Shown: positions 26,774 through 36,866, counted from the stretch's first letter. The stretch: 64,000 nucleotides of DNA from Triops longicaudatus (GCA_022885665.1 JAGQDJ010000005.1:496001-560000); one strand, 5' to 3'. Numbers and translations are program-made. Notes: generated by a model from the letters alone, not told the origin.

Positions 26774-26787
26774 CGCCGCCATTTTGG
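26774..26787 (-). promoter_or_regulatory. YY1/Pho-like element, KDM2 leader
   Basis: The minus strand reads CCAAAATGGCGGCG, an almost perfect YY1 consensus in the sense orientation, 97 bp above the KDM2 start codon. No TATA box is nearby. The start site is probably within about 30 bp of it. Confidence 0.6.
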
Positions 26788-27244
26788 ATTCACAACAAGC
26801 AGGCGGGGCTTGTAAGGATGGAAAAGAACTAGCAAATCTAGATACAATTACTGATTTTGTACAGTTGAGTAAAATTTACAGACTAGATAAACTTCACAGT
26901 AATCACCGACTTATATTCATATATGCAATAAGTAAAAAAAAGTTATTTATCAGATTATCATTCAAGTAGGAGGAGCTAGTCATAGAGCTAGAAATATTCC
27001 GCAGCGAACGTAAACATACCTACATTACCAATTTCATCCATTGTTCGTATACATCGGTATCTATAAATAATTTAGCGGAAGGCTTTAATAAACCTTTTTC
27101 TAACAGAATTAGCCTTCAATAGCGAATAATAAAGTATATAAATAAAATCGTCCAGCCTTTTCCCAAGAAACCTCCAAATCTTAATACGCCATATTCACGT
27201 GAACTTTCTACATTCTTCAATAGCATTGTGAAACCTCTACCGAA

Positions 27245-28452
27245 ATGGCCGCAGGAACAATGACGATATCTCCATGCAAAGTTAACAGCCATAAACCGAC
27301 TATCGCGAACGTTAATACAGAAAAGATTGTTATTGCACCGAGCCGAACCATACTTTATGGACGGACGCCATCCGGAATTGCACAGTAATAATAGTATATA
27401 AATTTGTGAATTGTGGAACAGTGACCAGATATTAGCCGTAATGTACCAACCAGTCACGTTAATAATCTTAGTAATATAATTATATATTTATTAGGAAAAC
27501 CTTCGCTTCCATGGTATCCGAAAGTGGATTAACCCCAGCAGAATTCGCTACTAGAGTCTTGTCGATGAACCTAGCTGATAAACTCACCCTTTTGCGCGAT
27601 TTTTATATGCAAAAGTCGCCTGACTTCCGGAAACTCTACGATCCTCTCATTGCCGAAGCGGCTAATTCGACTGCGAGTGATTCACAATTGGATAAAAAGC
27701 CCAAGAAGCGACCAACGAACAAGAAGCGATTTCTGGTAAAGGCCTCCAAAGTTCGGAAGAACAGACACGTGGAAGATTTTGAAAGTACGGAAGATTATCC
27801 CGAACGCGATCTTCCCGAATTGAGTCCTATTCTGTCGCCATTGGAGGCTTCTGTTGAAGAACCACGTCCACCCTCTCCCGAGCCTCTCATAAGACCTCTG
27901 TCAGACGCAGGAGCACAAGGAACTGAAATTCCATCGGACGGTCGTCCCAATCCTAATGAAGAGCTCACAGCAAGACCTAAAGTGAAACGCAAAACGCTCG
28001 AAAATCCGTTCAGTTTTGTTCAGACCCAGAATTCTTCGGAGTTAAACCCAACTGAGACAGAATTAGATTCATTATTCTTTACTCACACACAGGCCCATTG
28101 TTCCAGAGCGACGAATTCTCCTTCTGACGCACAAAGTTCAGTTGCTTTTGAGTTGGATGAAATTTTCTTTACGCAGAGAAAACGCCGTAAGGCAGGTCAA
28201 ACTCAGCGATCGGTAGATATCGCATCTGTTTCGCTTATGGGCCAGCTTTCTACCAGTGAAACAAGTGAAATAATCGACCGAACAGAGAAATCAACAGAGC
28301 CATTAACCCTGATCAAACCAAAGGGTTTGTGGGAACCAATGTCCCCCAAACGAAGTATTGGGCAAGAGAGTACTCGTACAAATCCTACGATTCATGAGCG
28401 CTTGATATCGGAAGGCAAACTAGTGCCCAATGACAAGCGACGAACATTCTAG
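27245..28452 (+). CDS. unrecognised 365-residue protein with TQ cluster
   Basis: I do not recognise this gene. Two exons, 27245-27384 and 27495-28452, join in frame across a 110-bp intron (donor GTAATA, acceptor TTATTAG), starting MAAGTMTISPCK. If the intron is not used, translation would start at 27511 (313 residues). Visible content: a predicted helical N-terminal stretch (about residues 60-100, LTPAEFATRVLSMNLADKL), a Lys-rich basic patch (about 113-135), Ser/Pro-rich linkers, and three copies of a short acidic-aromatic motif ending near TQ (NPFSFVQTQ, LDSLFFTHTQ, LDEIFFTQ at about 217-274). Four TQ dipeptides fall within about 60 residues, the pattern of ATM/ATR SQ/TQ-cluster proteins. 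A nuclear DNA-damage or checkpoint role is inference only. Divergent from KDM2; its stop is 64 bp from the stop of the next gene. Confidence 0.6.
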
Positions 28453-28516
28453 TCAGATTTATGTTCTATATTTCGTAAGTTCTTCATGTTTTTTCATGTC
28501 GGAAAATTTAATACAA

Positions 28517-29510
28517 CTATTTTTCGGTATTACTGGCTTCGGTTCCTGCTACTCCGGGCGACTCGCTCTGGGCTTTCTGTGCTTCCTCGGCGGCCTTCGC
28601 CAAGTGAAGCATCGCTTTGGCAGCCTTAGCAGCCCGGGCCTGCTTTTTCATTTCTTTTTCAGCCTTCTTTTCAGCTTTTTCCTTCTCTTCTACCATTTGT
28701 TTGAAACGTTCGTCTTTGGGATCCACGCTGTAGCCAAAGAATTGCCGAACTTCCTCATACAAACGGTCTTTCTTCTCCTAGAATTAGGGAAAACAGAATC
28801 CAAAATTGAGCGACATGCATTTTGTGAACATTCCGAGAACAACATCACGAGTATGTTAAAGCTTTCTGTACTTGTGCTGCTCTAGCTTCAGCTTCCTTTT
28901 TCGCCCTGCGTTGAGTTAATTCTTGCTTCCAGCCGTCTAGTTTGGCCATTCTCTCCTCAATCAGTGCCATTCTAGATAGAAAAAGGATTATATAAAAATC
29001 TTTACGTAAAAAGAAAGAAAAAGTTAAGCAGTTCAAATACCTCTTTTTAAGGGCTTCGTTAGCTTCGAATTCTTTTTGTTTAGCTAACTCAATCATCTTT
29101 GGAAGCGTGTGAGGATACGTGACATTTTCCAATTCTTTCATTTCAGAGAATTCATCTTTCGTGGGCCATAACGAGGAAGGACTTACATTCGAAGCTTGTC
29201 CATGTTTGCCGTACATTCTTCGAGTAAATCGCAGAGTTTTCATGTAAATCGTGGGTGCTTCTTGGCCGTAGATTGTAGGAGGAATGCCATGAAGTTGTTC
29301 GTAATGGTCTTTATTTAATTTGGATTTGTTACGCAGCCTCGAAATATCGATTTGTTGACTTTCTTCTTCACTGAGAAGAGCTACTTCGGTTTGCGACGCG
29401 CTGTTTGCTACGAAACGTGTAGAAACTTGCATAAATGTGCCTCTGTGAAGCACAGATGAAGCATGGTACCAAGATGATCTCACAGCTGTTGGTAAGGTAT
29501 TAGGAAGCAT
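28517..29510 (-). CDS. GADD45GIP1: mitochondrial ribosomal protein mL64 (GADD45GIP1/CRIF1)
   Basis: Large-subunit mitoribosomal protein near the exit tunnel; in vertebrates also reported in the nucleus as CRIF1. Three exons join in frame: 29510-29041, 28971-28872, 28777-28517; 276 residues (human 222). Residues 1-40 are a basic, Ser/Thr-rich likely mitochondrial presequence. The family core follows: RRMYGKHGQASNVSPSSLWP (compare RYG.ASGV.PGSLWP in human), then a long Glu/Lys/Ala-rich helix with MAKLDGWKQ, then EEVRQFFGYSVDPKDERFKQ matching the human GYQVDPRSARFQ segment, and a Lys/Ala-rich coiled-coil tail. The gene is tail-to-tail with the plus-strand gene ending at 28452, so the two 3' UTRs must overlap. 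Confidence 0.87.
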
Positions 29511-29602
29511 GTCTAATGGTTTGTGAAATTAATCACAACAAGAATTTTTTTCTGTTATAATACAATCCAAAGTTCCGGGCTCTAGGAAGAGAGATGAAAA
29601 TA

Positions 29603-29997
29603 TTATAACAGGCGTAGGACAAAAATATATCCTCCACACAGTTTTCCGTGTTTACGAACTACTAATGCCATCTGCTCCACGAGACCAGAGACATCTATTT
29701 CACAGAAAATGCAATCGCCTAATTGGAAGCGCACTTCTTCGAGTTCTAAAATAAGACTTTTCAACCGAAATGTTTCCCCGATAAGCTTAAAACCTTCACT
29801 ATGATGTACCTAAACTGTATTAACTTGTAACTGCAAGTAGAATAATTATCCCTACACGAAATTTTAATTAACTAGATCCGCGCATTTAATACCTAATTTT
29901 ACGCCCTATCCGTTAGTCTATACTCTTGCCGATGGAAAGTCTTTTTTCTAACTCCAAAGAATACTTAAGTGTCTTGTAACATAATTAGATTTACCAT
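29603..29997 (-). CDS. candidate 69-residue protein, two exons
   Basis: Not recognised. The frame 29809-29603 runs GTA CAT CAT... to TAA without a Met, and reads like real protein: FRLKSLILELEEVRFQLGD, CIFCEIDVSGLVEQ, then ALVVRKHGK and a hydrophobic YIFVLRLL end. Upstream, ATG at 29997-29995 is followed directly by a good donor (GTAAAT), and the frame is preceded by an acceptor (GTTTAG), so exon 1 would contribute only the start Met. Its stop is just 92 bp above the start codon of mL64 on the same strand, with no AATAAA between, so the two might share a transcript. It could also be the last exon of a gene whose first exons I missed. Confidence 0.35.
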
Positions 29998-30090
29998 AAA
30001 CTGGACAGATTACTACATTTGACAAAATTCGTGATTTGAGTGCTTAATTAGGAGGCGTGGTCACTATTGAAAAGTACGTCCTTCAAGCAA

Positions 30091-30122
30091 AAAAGCCGCC
30101 GGTAGCGATGTTACCGGCTTTT
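30091..30122. repeat. terminator-like hairpin, unknown role
   Basis: AAAAGCC-GCC-GGTA (30091-30104), loop of 7, then TACCGGCTTTT (30112-30122): 11 bp pair with a 3-nt bulge, A-rich before and T-rich after. It resembles a bacterial intrinsic terminator but lies in animal intergenic DNA, just above the candidate 69-residue gene. Apart from this, 29998-30478 shows nothing I can support. Confidence 0.5.
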
Positions 30123-30478
30123 CTTCAACAAACGTTGTTTACCTTAGCGTTTCGACTTTAAAAATAGCCTGGACAGTTTCAACAAATTTAGTGTGTTGCT
30201 TTAAAGTGTTAAAACATCAGATTTCTGATTCGACCTGGTAGGCAAAAAGAAGGAGTCTCGTCCAGGTGAGTTATTTTTATCCGTTTTACCCTTTTAACCA
30301 CACAACTCGGAAATTATAAACAAAAATAACTAGAAAATAAACCTTGAACAAATAAAAGGTCTTCAGCATATTATTTTCCGAAAAAAGAGTTGTATTTATA
30401 CAAAATGTATGGTAATGCATTGTGGCTTTCAACAATCAAACCACATATACCATTGCAAATAAACTAATTTCAAGTCAC

Positions 30479-32782
30479 TCAATACGCGGGGCTTGCCCTT
30501 TGTGCGTACGGCTTGGCTGGTACTAGTTGCGGTTTCGGCATTGCATACGGAGACGTCATGGGAGCTTGAGGGAGGGCCGGATGAGGCACGTGCATTTGAG
30601 GCTTGGGTTGGTAAGCAGCGGCTTGCTGCGGTCGCTGGTGGTAGACCGGTCGCTGGAGCATTGGTGCGGCACGGTACGCAGATTGGGCCGAGTACTTGGG
30701 GTATTGAGCTCGTGGTACCTGCATTGCTGCAGGAACAGGAGCGGAATACACTTGGCTGGGATGACTAGCGGCAGGAGCTGGGGCGATGGGGTATAGCTGA
30801 GGTTGGGCGTATTGAGGTAATTGTTGAGCTGGAGCTTTGTGGTACACTGGTACGGGGTTTATGGGTGCAAAAGGTACGGGTTGACCGTAGGTAGGAAGAG
30901 GTTGAGGGACAGTTAGTGGCCCTTGGGGTACAGTTTTGGGAGTTTCGGCTGCGGGAGCAGGAGTTGCCACTACTGGCGTCACCGGCATGGGAGTTTCAAC
31001 CTTGTTTTTGGTAGACTCGTATGGTGACATGGGTTGGAAACCGCCGTATTCGACCTTGGATCCGGTGGCCCCAGTTGAAATTGGTGCTTGGGTGGTTGTT
31101 GTGGCCTCTCGGAGACAGGGGACTCCAGTTGTTGGAGTTGCCACTATGTCGGAAGCACCAGGCGCGGCAGGAGCAGCGTAATGTGGTTCATGTTTCTCGG
31201 CAGGCTTATTAGCAACGACTTGCTGGGCTTCGTCACGGTGCTCTACAGGCAAGGAGTCAGAAACAGAGACTGAAGCGAAAGCAACAGATCCTGGCACAGA
31301 TGATGAGACGGATACGGAAGCTCCCGTGAGAGTATTAGGACCTTCGACGATGGGTTCCAGGATGGGTAAGTTCAATGGGGACTCGGTAGTTGTCGTCGTA
31401 GTAGTGATAGAGGCGCCGCTCTCAGTAGTAGCTGAACTGTCATGGGAGACGGGCGCGTGTTGGGGAGCTTTGGGGTACTTCATGTTGGGGTGCTTCATTT
31501 GGTGTTTGACGTTGTGGCGGTAAATAGGGCGGGGCTTAGAGACAGCAGTGGTTGCATAGACAGCCGGAGCTGGAGTCGTCGTTGTGGTCGTTGTACTTGT
31601 GGCGGTAGAAGCTTCGGGAGTGACGTAAGAAACGTGAACAGTAGAATGCGCGGGGACTACGGTAGATTGCATGGAGGGTTCGTATTCGGGTTTGGTTTCG
31701 GGTTTGTTGTACTGAGCTACTGGGACAGTCTCAGGTTCTGTTTTATGTGGATGCTTGACCTTGGGGGTTTGAGGAATTTCGTACTTGACATGCAAAGGCG
31801 TCTGACCTGGTGTAGAAGGTGGCAGCACTGGCGTGTCGATTTTGTACTGATTGTTGGACATCTCTTTGATAGTAGCGAATTGCTCAGTGTTGGAGCTTTG
31901 GCCGGCTGACTCAACTTGGGAACCTTGCCAGGGGAAGATTTGTACGTGCTCCGCTTGGTGGTGCTTTTGGTAAGAGGGTTCAGCTTTAACGGCTATTTCT
32001 TGTTTGTGTTGTGCAGCTTGCTGGTAAGCGTGATGAACAGTTATTCCGGAATGCTGTGCTGGTACTTTCACTTTGACCTCTTCTTGGGCTGCCGGCGTGT
32101 AATAAATCATTTCAACCTTGGTAGGTTGTTCCTTGTTCAACTCGCGGGATGGCGCTACTGGTTCTGCCACATGTTCTGGAGCCATTGGCTGGTTTCCATG
32201 TACGGCCGCGGTTTCCGTGTGGCTGCTTAATTCATTGTCAAGTTTTTGCTCTTGCGCAGGTAGTCGCATAATTTCAACTTCTGGTGCTGGAGTTGGCAAG
32301 GGGTTTCCGCAGCACCGGACGAGACCGTATTCCCTGCACGGTGCAATAGCGCCGAAGTCGCGTACGTCAAAAATGCCGATACCATAAGGACGTGCACATT
32401 CTGCGGCGGGTTTGCAAGGGCAGATGTTCCGGTAGATATCAGGAGTAGAAGCTTCAACTCGAACTATGGGCGGTACGGGTTGCACAGGTTTGACCAAGTT
32501 AACGGTTTGAATGGGTTGGTGAGGTTGATAATAGTACTCGTAGTCGTCACTGTTTTCTTCTTCAATTTCTGCGTGGTGCACTGCAGGCATTTCTTGCACG
32601 CTATCTTCGGCCATCATGGTTGCATGTTGAACAACGTACCGCTCACCGTAAGGTAATTGCTCGAAGGGAGGATTGGATGCTGGTAAAGAAGGATGTCGCG
32701 GATGCCGGTAAAATTGATTGTAATCCTGAGCAAATGTTTGGCTGCAGACCAAGAGAAGTATCACAGCTACTGCTGGCGTCAT
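30479..32782 (-). CDS. secreted low-complexity protein with clip-like cysteine module
   Basis: A 767-residue protein in one coding exon. Signal peptide 1-18 (AVILLLVCSQTFA). Residues 121-158 hold six cysteines (Cys121, 123, 129, 149, 157, 158; CPC...C...IFDVRDFG...C...CC), the spacing of the arthropod CLIP domain including the I/F-D-x-R motif. No serine-protease domain follows. The rest is Pro/Ala/Thr/Val/Gln-rich with Thr runs, GASV/SVSVS stretches and a Tyr/Pro/Gln-rich end, and almost no further Cys. Such composition fits a cuticle, matrix or silk-like secreted protein; the clip module may bind proteins or matrix. A non-coding first exon (about 32943-32854) with a TATA box precedes it, joined to an exon starting at 32784. 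The exact family is not recognised. Confidence 0.82.
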   Translation of the reverse strand: MTPAVAVILLLVCSQTFAQDYNQFYRHPRHPSLPASNPPFEQLPYGERYVVQHATMMAEDSVQEMPAVHHAEIEEENSDDYEYYYQPHQPIQTVNLVKPVQPVPPIVRVEASTPDIYRNICPCKPAAECARPYGIGIFDVRDFGAIAPCREYGLVRCCGNPLPTPAPEVEIMRLPAQEQKLDNELSSHTETAAVHGNQPMAPEHVAEPVAPSRELNKEQPTKVEMIYYTPAAQEEVKVKVPAQHSGITVHHAYQQAAQHKQEIAVKAEPSYQKHHQAEHVQIFPWQGSQVESAGQSSNTEQFATIKEMSNNQYKIDTPVLPPSTPGQTPLHVKYEIPQTPKVKHPHKTEPETVPVAQYNKPETKPEYEPSMQSTVVPAHSTVHVSYVTPEASTATSTTTTTTTPAPAVYATTAVSKPRPIYRHNVKHQMKHPNMKYPKAPQHAPVSHDSSATTESGASITTTTTTTESPLNLPILEPIVEGPNTLTGASVSVSSSVPGSVAFASVSVSDSLPVEHRDEAQQVVANKPAEKHEPHYAAPAAPGASDIVATPTTGVPCLREATTTTQAPISTGATGSKVEYGGFQPMSPYESTKNKVETPMPVTPVVATPAPAAETPKTVPQGPLTVPQPLPTYGQPVPFAPINPVPVYHKAPAQQLPQYAQPQLYPIAPAPAASHPSQVYSAPVPAAMQVPRAQYPKYSAQSAYRAAPMLQRPVYHQRPQQAAAYQPKPQMHVPHPALPQAPMTSPYAMPKPQLVPAKPYAQRASPAY

Positions 32783-32966
32783 TTCTGAGGAAAATAGCGT
32801 CTGTTAGTACGTTGGCAGTTTAGGAATTAATAGGAAATTTCAGCAAAACTTACCTTTAAGTGTTAACCCACTTAGCCCCGAAACTGTAAAGAAATTTTGC
32901 GGCACTTGTATCTTCTCCGAAACGCTGGTGATGGGTTTCTGATTCTTAGACGGATTTTTCTTTGAA

Positions 32967-32972
32967 TTTATA
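32967..32972 (-). promoter_or_regulatory. TATA box for the clip-like protein gene
   Basis: The minus strand reads GGTATAAATTC. Allowing about 30 bp puts the start site near 32943. A donor at 32854/32853 (AAAG|GTAAGT) and an acceptor before 32784 give a leader intron of about 70 bp. Confidence 0.6.
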
Positions 32973-33196
32973 CCTGGTTCTTCAACCTGGAAGTACGGTT
33001 CACCTATTTTACACAGGCTGGGTTGACCTCACTTTTCGCATGTGCCGTAAGGCGCTTGAAGGCAAGAGAATGCTAAGCGGTTCGTTTTATGGGTCATTTT
33101 AACATGGAAAAGAAGGTTTTACAGCAGTCAAAAGGGTGTTGGTGTTTTCGTACGCGGTTTGGAAGATTTTATGCCTACAAGCGGTAGTTATTAGTC

Positions 33197-33703
33197 TCAC
33201 CCGTAAAGAAGGTCATACTTTCTCTCATTGACCGGGTTCGTGAACATAGCGACAGGTAGATGTGACCTGTGAAAATGAAAGTTTGGTGAAAAAAAAGTAG
33301 CTACAAGCGAGAAAGGGATTAATTTCCATGTTACGGAGATTTTGAGACAAGAATTTGTTAGTGTTGTAAGGTTTTGTTCACCAATTAAGTATAGTACGTG
33401 CACTGATGCTCAGACCTTCCAAGAAATGGGCATGTTTACGAACGATTTTCGGATAAAACGAGATGGAGACGTCAACAAGGTTGTGAGAGGCTGCTTTGTC
33501 GGCAAATGCCGTCGAATTCATGTCTGTCTTGTAAAGAAGTTCCAACAAATCTGTCGAACTCCGAATAACGTTGCAGAGAAAAACTTCGAGAACTGTAATT
33601 TGCACATTCGTAGGCACTATGCAATTTCTGTCTGCCAGTAGCGAATAATTGACAAGTGGTGACGAGACGTCATTTAAGCTTAATGTAGCGGTGTCATCAA
33701 TGC
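33197..33703 (-). CDS. C-terminal part of an unrecognised helical protein
   Basis: Not recognised. Two exons, 33703-33382 and 33266-33197, join in frame over a 115-bp intron (donor GTGAAC, acceptor TTTTCACAG), ending NPVNERKYDLLYG-stop. About 130 residues, mostly predicted helix (VQITVLEVFLCNVIRSSTDL, SHNLVDVSISFYPKIVRKH), with base composition and frame openness like the neighbouring genes. The first exon starts at an acceptor (ATATTAG) with no Met, so at least one upstream exon is missing. Upstream lies the 5' end of SPIN90 on the other strand, so the gene either starts within about 130 bp or overlaps SPIN90 antisense. It may instead be a truncated relic. Confidence 0.42.
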
Positions 33704-33834
33704 CTAATATGGCAGTGTATTATATAATTTAAAGGTGGCAGAAATGGACAATAGGTAGATCCAGCTGTGAAAACTGTTGCCTTTTGGTGAATGCGATCTT
33801 GAAATAATTCATTTCGTTTTATACGCAGGATACG

Positions 33835-36510
33835 ATGGAGAAACTTCCGTACCTTCTTGAAGCGATGTATTCGATGGAAGCACAGTATCAGCATACCTTG
33901 TCCTTCGTACAAAATGAGCGTTTTTTTCCTATTCCGGGGCGCAATAAAGACGAAAACTGGCTGCACGTTGTAAACTTGGCAGGAAATCATGGCTACGTAC
34001 CGACTAATTATGTTCACGCTATCAAAGTTGGTATTATTCAATCGTTAGCTCGTTAGTCTGTTCATACTGGGAATATATAGATGAAAGTGTCATGTGTTTT
34101 TTATTATTTGTTTTCCTGTAGTGTTCACAGGCTGTTGTTTGCAATTTCGTTGAGGAAGTCCTATCCAGCTTAGTCAAATCGGAAGAAATGTCACAAGAAA
34201 AGGTTGAAGTTATCGAAGCTCTTAAGTCTGCCAAATTAAAACTTGAAAGCTCGCCGAGTTCTCCCCGAAGATCGCACAAGAAACCTGCTCCACCGCCTCC
34301 GGAAGCAGCTGACGAAACCGTTAAGGACATTATCGACCTGCAGGCGCAGCTAAACACGAAACTGAACATTGCGCCATATTTACCGACTCCTAACTTAGCA
34401 GTTATTGACTCTCAAGTGCAGATGAATTTATCCAAAGATCAAAATTATGATGCTCTGCAAGAACCACAGGCGGATTTAGCTCATCTTCCTGACTTTTCAT
34501 CCCTCATTAACTTAAATGAAAAGAAACCTGAAGCGCGTGATAGTTTGAACGACTCTTGTGTGGAAAATTCGCAGGCCACTGATAGCTCCGCGAATGTTGT
34601 AGTATCCAATCTGGCCACTGGCATTCAGCAGACAGAAGAAAACGAAGCAAGCGATGTTTCTGCGGTCTATAGTGGATCTAAGTTGGCGTTCCAGTTGGTA
34701 TCTGCAGTCAGGGACGTAACTAACTTGAAGTATGATTTAGCTAAAGAAGCTGTGAAAGCAGTACTTGCCACGTTAAGTTCCAGGTACGGTGTCTTTGACT
34801 AGAGTTTTACATTCTGATTTCTTTTAAACCTTCGCAGTGGTCTTTCATCGCGTATATTGGATCTGTTGCCTTTAGTGGAATTGTCGCCCAATTTCCCGAT
34901 AACGGATCTGTTAACCAGTAATGACGCTTTGCAGCTGACTACTTTAATCCGTAATATGAGGATACATGTTGCAAGGGAATCTCAGCAAGCTGGTCATTGG
35001 GTTGTGGACGAATCTGAAGTTGGAAGTATGGAAGAAACGCTGGAAAATATTATTGTTCTCTTCGTACGAAAATTATATTAGATTTTGAGCAAGAGTTATG
35101 CTTTTGACTCTCTTTGAAGCCACGTCGCACGGTTTTACGCGCAATCTGTATTATCGTATATGGCGTGCGTTAAAAATTCTCATGAACTTGGCTACCGTGG
35201 ATTCGCGGACTGAGCCAAAAGCTCGCTCTTAGACTAAAACTGATTCTCTGCGTTTTTCATTAATGAACTTGTAAACTTATAGAGCAACGCGCATCCTAAC
35301 TTAAGTCGACATTTCGTAGCGTCCGAGGATTACGAACTTTTTCGGGACGCACTGCAATTGCTTGAAACGCGAACGGCTTGGACAAGCCGTCGGCTTTTGC
35401 TAACATTGCTGTACGAGTGTATGCGACTCGATAAAGCATGCGTAGCACAAGCCATCAACTCTTTCTTACCCACTGAGCTTATAAGGTTCGCGTAATCACT
35501 GCAACTGAAATTTGAGTATAAACAGCTTGCTACTTTCAGAGACATAGTACCTGCAAGTGATGCGGAACGTTCGCAAAGAGCAGCTAGCTTGCTTTTGGTG
35601 ATTCTCTCGACGCGTGAAAAGTTGCCAGTAACGTCTCTAGGTAAGAATTATATATTGTTTCTGCTCTCATGATTAATTGAATAAAACTTAATTTTGGCAA
35701 ATAGCATATATGGGCAAAGAGTTCGTGATAAACGTTATCACGCTGATTGAAACTCACAGGGATGAACGCGTAGTAGATGATCTAGTCGGACTATTAATAG
35801 GATTGAACTTGCAATACGAGGAGAACAACAATGCGGTACTAGATGCGCTCGAAAGCTATGGGGGATCTTGTAACGGATTTACGGAAAAACTCATAGTTCT
35901 CTTCAACCGAGGAAGTAAAGATAAAAACCTTCGTGTATAAAGTATTCACTATGTTGTATTATAGGTGATCCTTTGGTAGTGTTTGGACACAGTGAAAGCA
36001 CTGGGTCGAGCTCAGTATTTTTGTTCTTTTTATCCCTTTTCGGGAGGCAAAAAACGGCGGCTATTTTCTACCTGAATGATCTGGAAGTTGTGTTTGATAT
36101 AGTCTTACGATTACTTTGTGATCTCTCGCCGGGTGATAAGGTAAGTAACTGTCGAAATTTTGGAGCTTATATTTATTACATTCATGAATGTTATGTTTCC
36201 TAAGTTTTCTGTGCAAGTGTATCTTCCGTACAATTAAGACTATATTTTTACAGCCATATCCATTGGTTACGATTTGTTGACACTGTTAAATGTTTTCGTT
36301 CAACAGATGAAAACGCTAGGTCTCCAACTTTTGGATTGTATGATTCGTAATACCGACTACCTGAACCGACCTTATCGTGCCTCAGATTTCCAAACTTGCC
36401 TCTCTGGAATTGTTGCGGATCAGGAAGAACTCGGTTCTGCGGGTTCGCAAGAAGATAGCGACGCTGCCTTAGCTGCCGCAATACTGGCAAAGATTACTAG
36501 TCTTGCATAA
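33835..36510 (+). CDS. NCKIPSD: NCKIPSD/SPIN90, SH3 actin regulator
   Basis: SPIN90/DIP binds Nck and Arp2/3 and promotes unbranched actin filaments at the cell cortex. Exons: 33835 to 34026-34030, 34131 or 34159 to 34783, 34838-35063, an unresolved piece within 35064-35282, 35283-35485, 35540-35640, 35705-35914, 35965-36140, 36307-36510; roughly 650 residues (human 722). N-terminal SH3 (AMYSMEAQYQHTLSF...NWLHVV...GYVPTNYV), a Pro-rich stretch (KKPAPPPPEA), then the leucine-rich armadillo-like domain. Near the end, FTEKLIVLFNRG, KTAAIFYLNDLE and CDLSPGDK match human SPIN90 closely. Two junctions are ambiguous: the first donor (GTATTA gives the wrong phase for the best acceptor), and the exon equivalent to human AQQRSWALYEDE, which I could not place. 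Head-to-head with the minus-strand gene at 33.2-33.7 kb. Confidence 0.83.
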
Positions 36511-36856
36511 AGAACTTAGTCTTGGCCAGCATGAAAAGTCTCGAGATTAGCCAATTTTCTTCGGCTTGAAACGAAGAAAGCTGGACATGCTTCATGCCTT
36601 CATTATATCTCCTAGTCTGCACCTCCTACTATGCCTGGACATTCGAATAATAATGCTCTTTGTGTGATGAATACAGTCAGATATTGTCATATGTACTCAT
36701 TACTACGTGATTGCGTTTGGTTGTCGTGTCTTGCCCGATATGATGTATGGCGAGCGTTCTCATTAGTAGCGGAGAGTACTCGCAGTATGGAATGAAGTAC
36801 GAGTTCATAAAAAAAACTTTAGTTTTCTCAACCTTCCAGTTCGGGTTGATTTTCAA

Positions 36857-36866
36857 CTATCGATAG
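36857..36866. promoter_or_regulatory. DRE-like palindrome CTATCGATAG
   Basis: Contains TATCGATA, the DREF binding site common in arthropod housekeeping promoters. It lies 328 bp above the TATA box at 37185. The rest of 36511-37184 shows no gene. Confidence 0.45.

Noticed and set aside
30493..31909. Plus-strand open frames up to 155 codons opposite the clip-like protein
   Set aside because: They arise from the repetitive Pro/Ala/Thr codons of the minus-strand gene and encode only low-complexity sequence.
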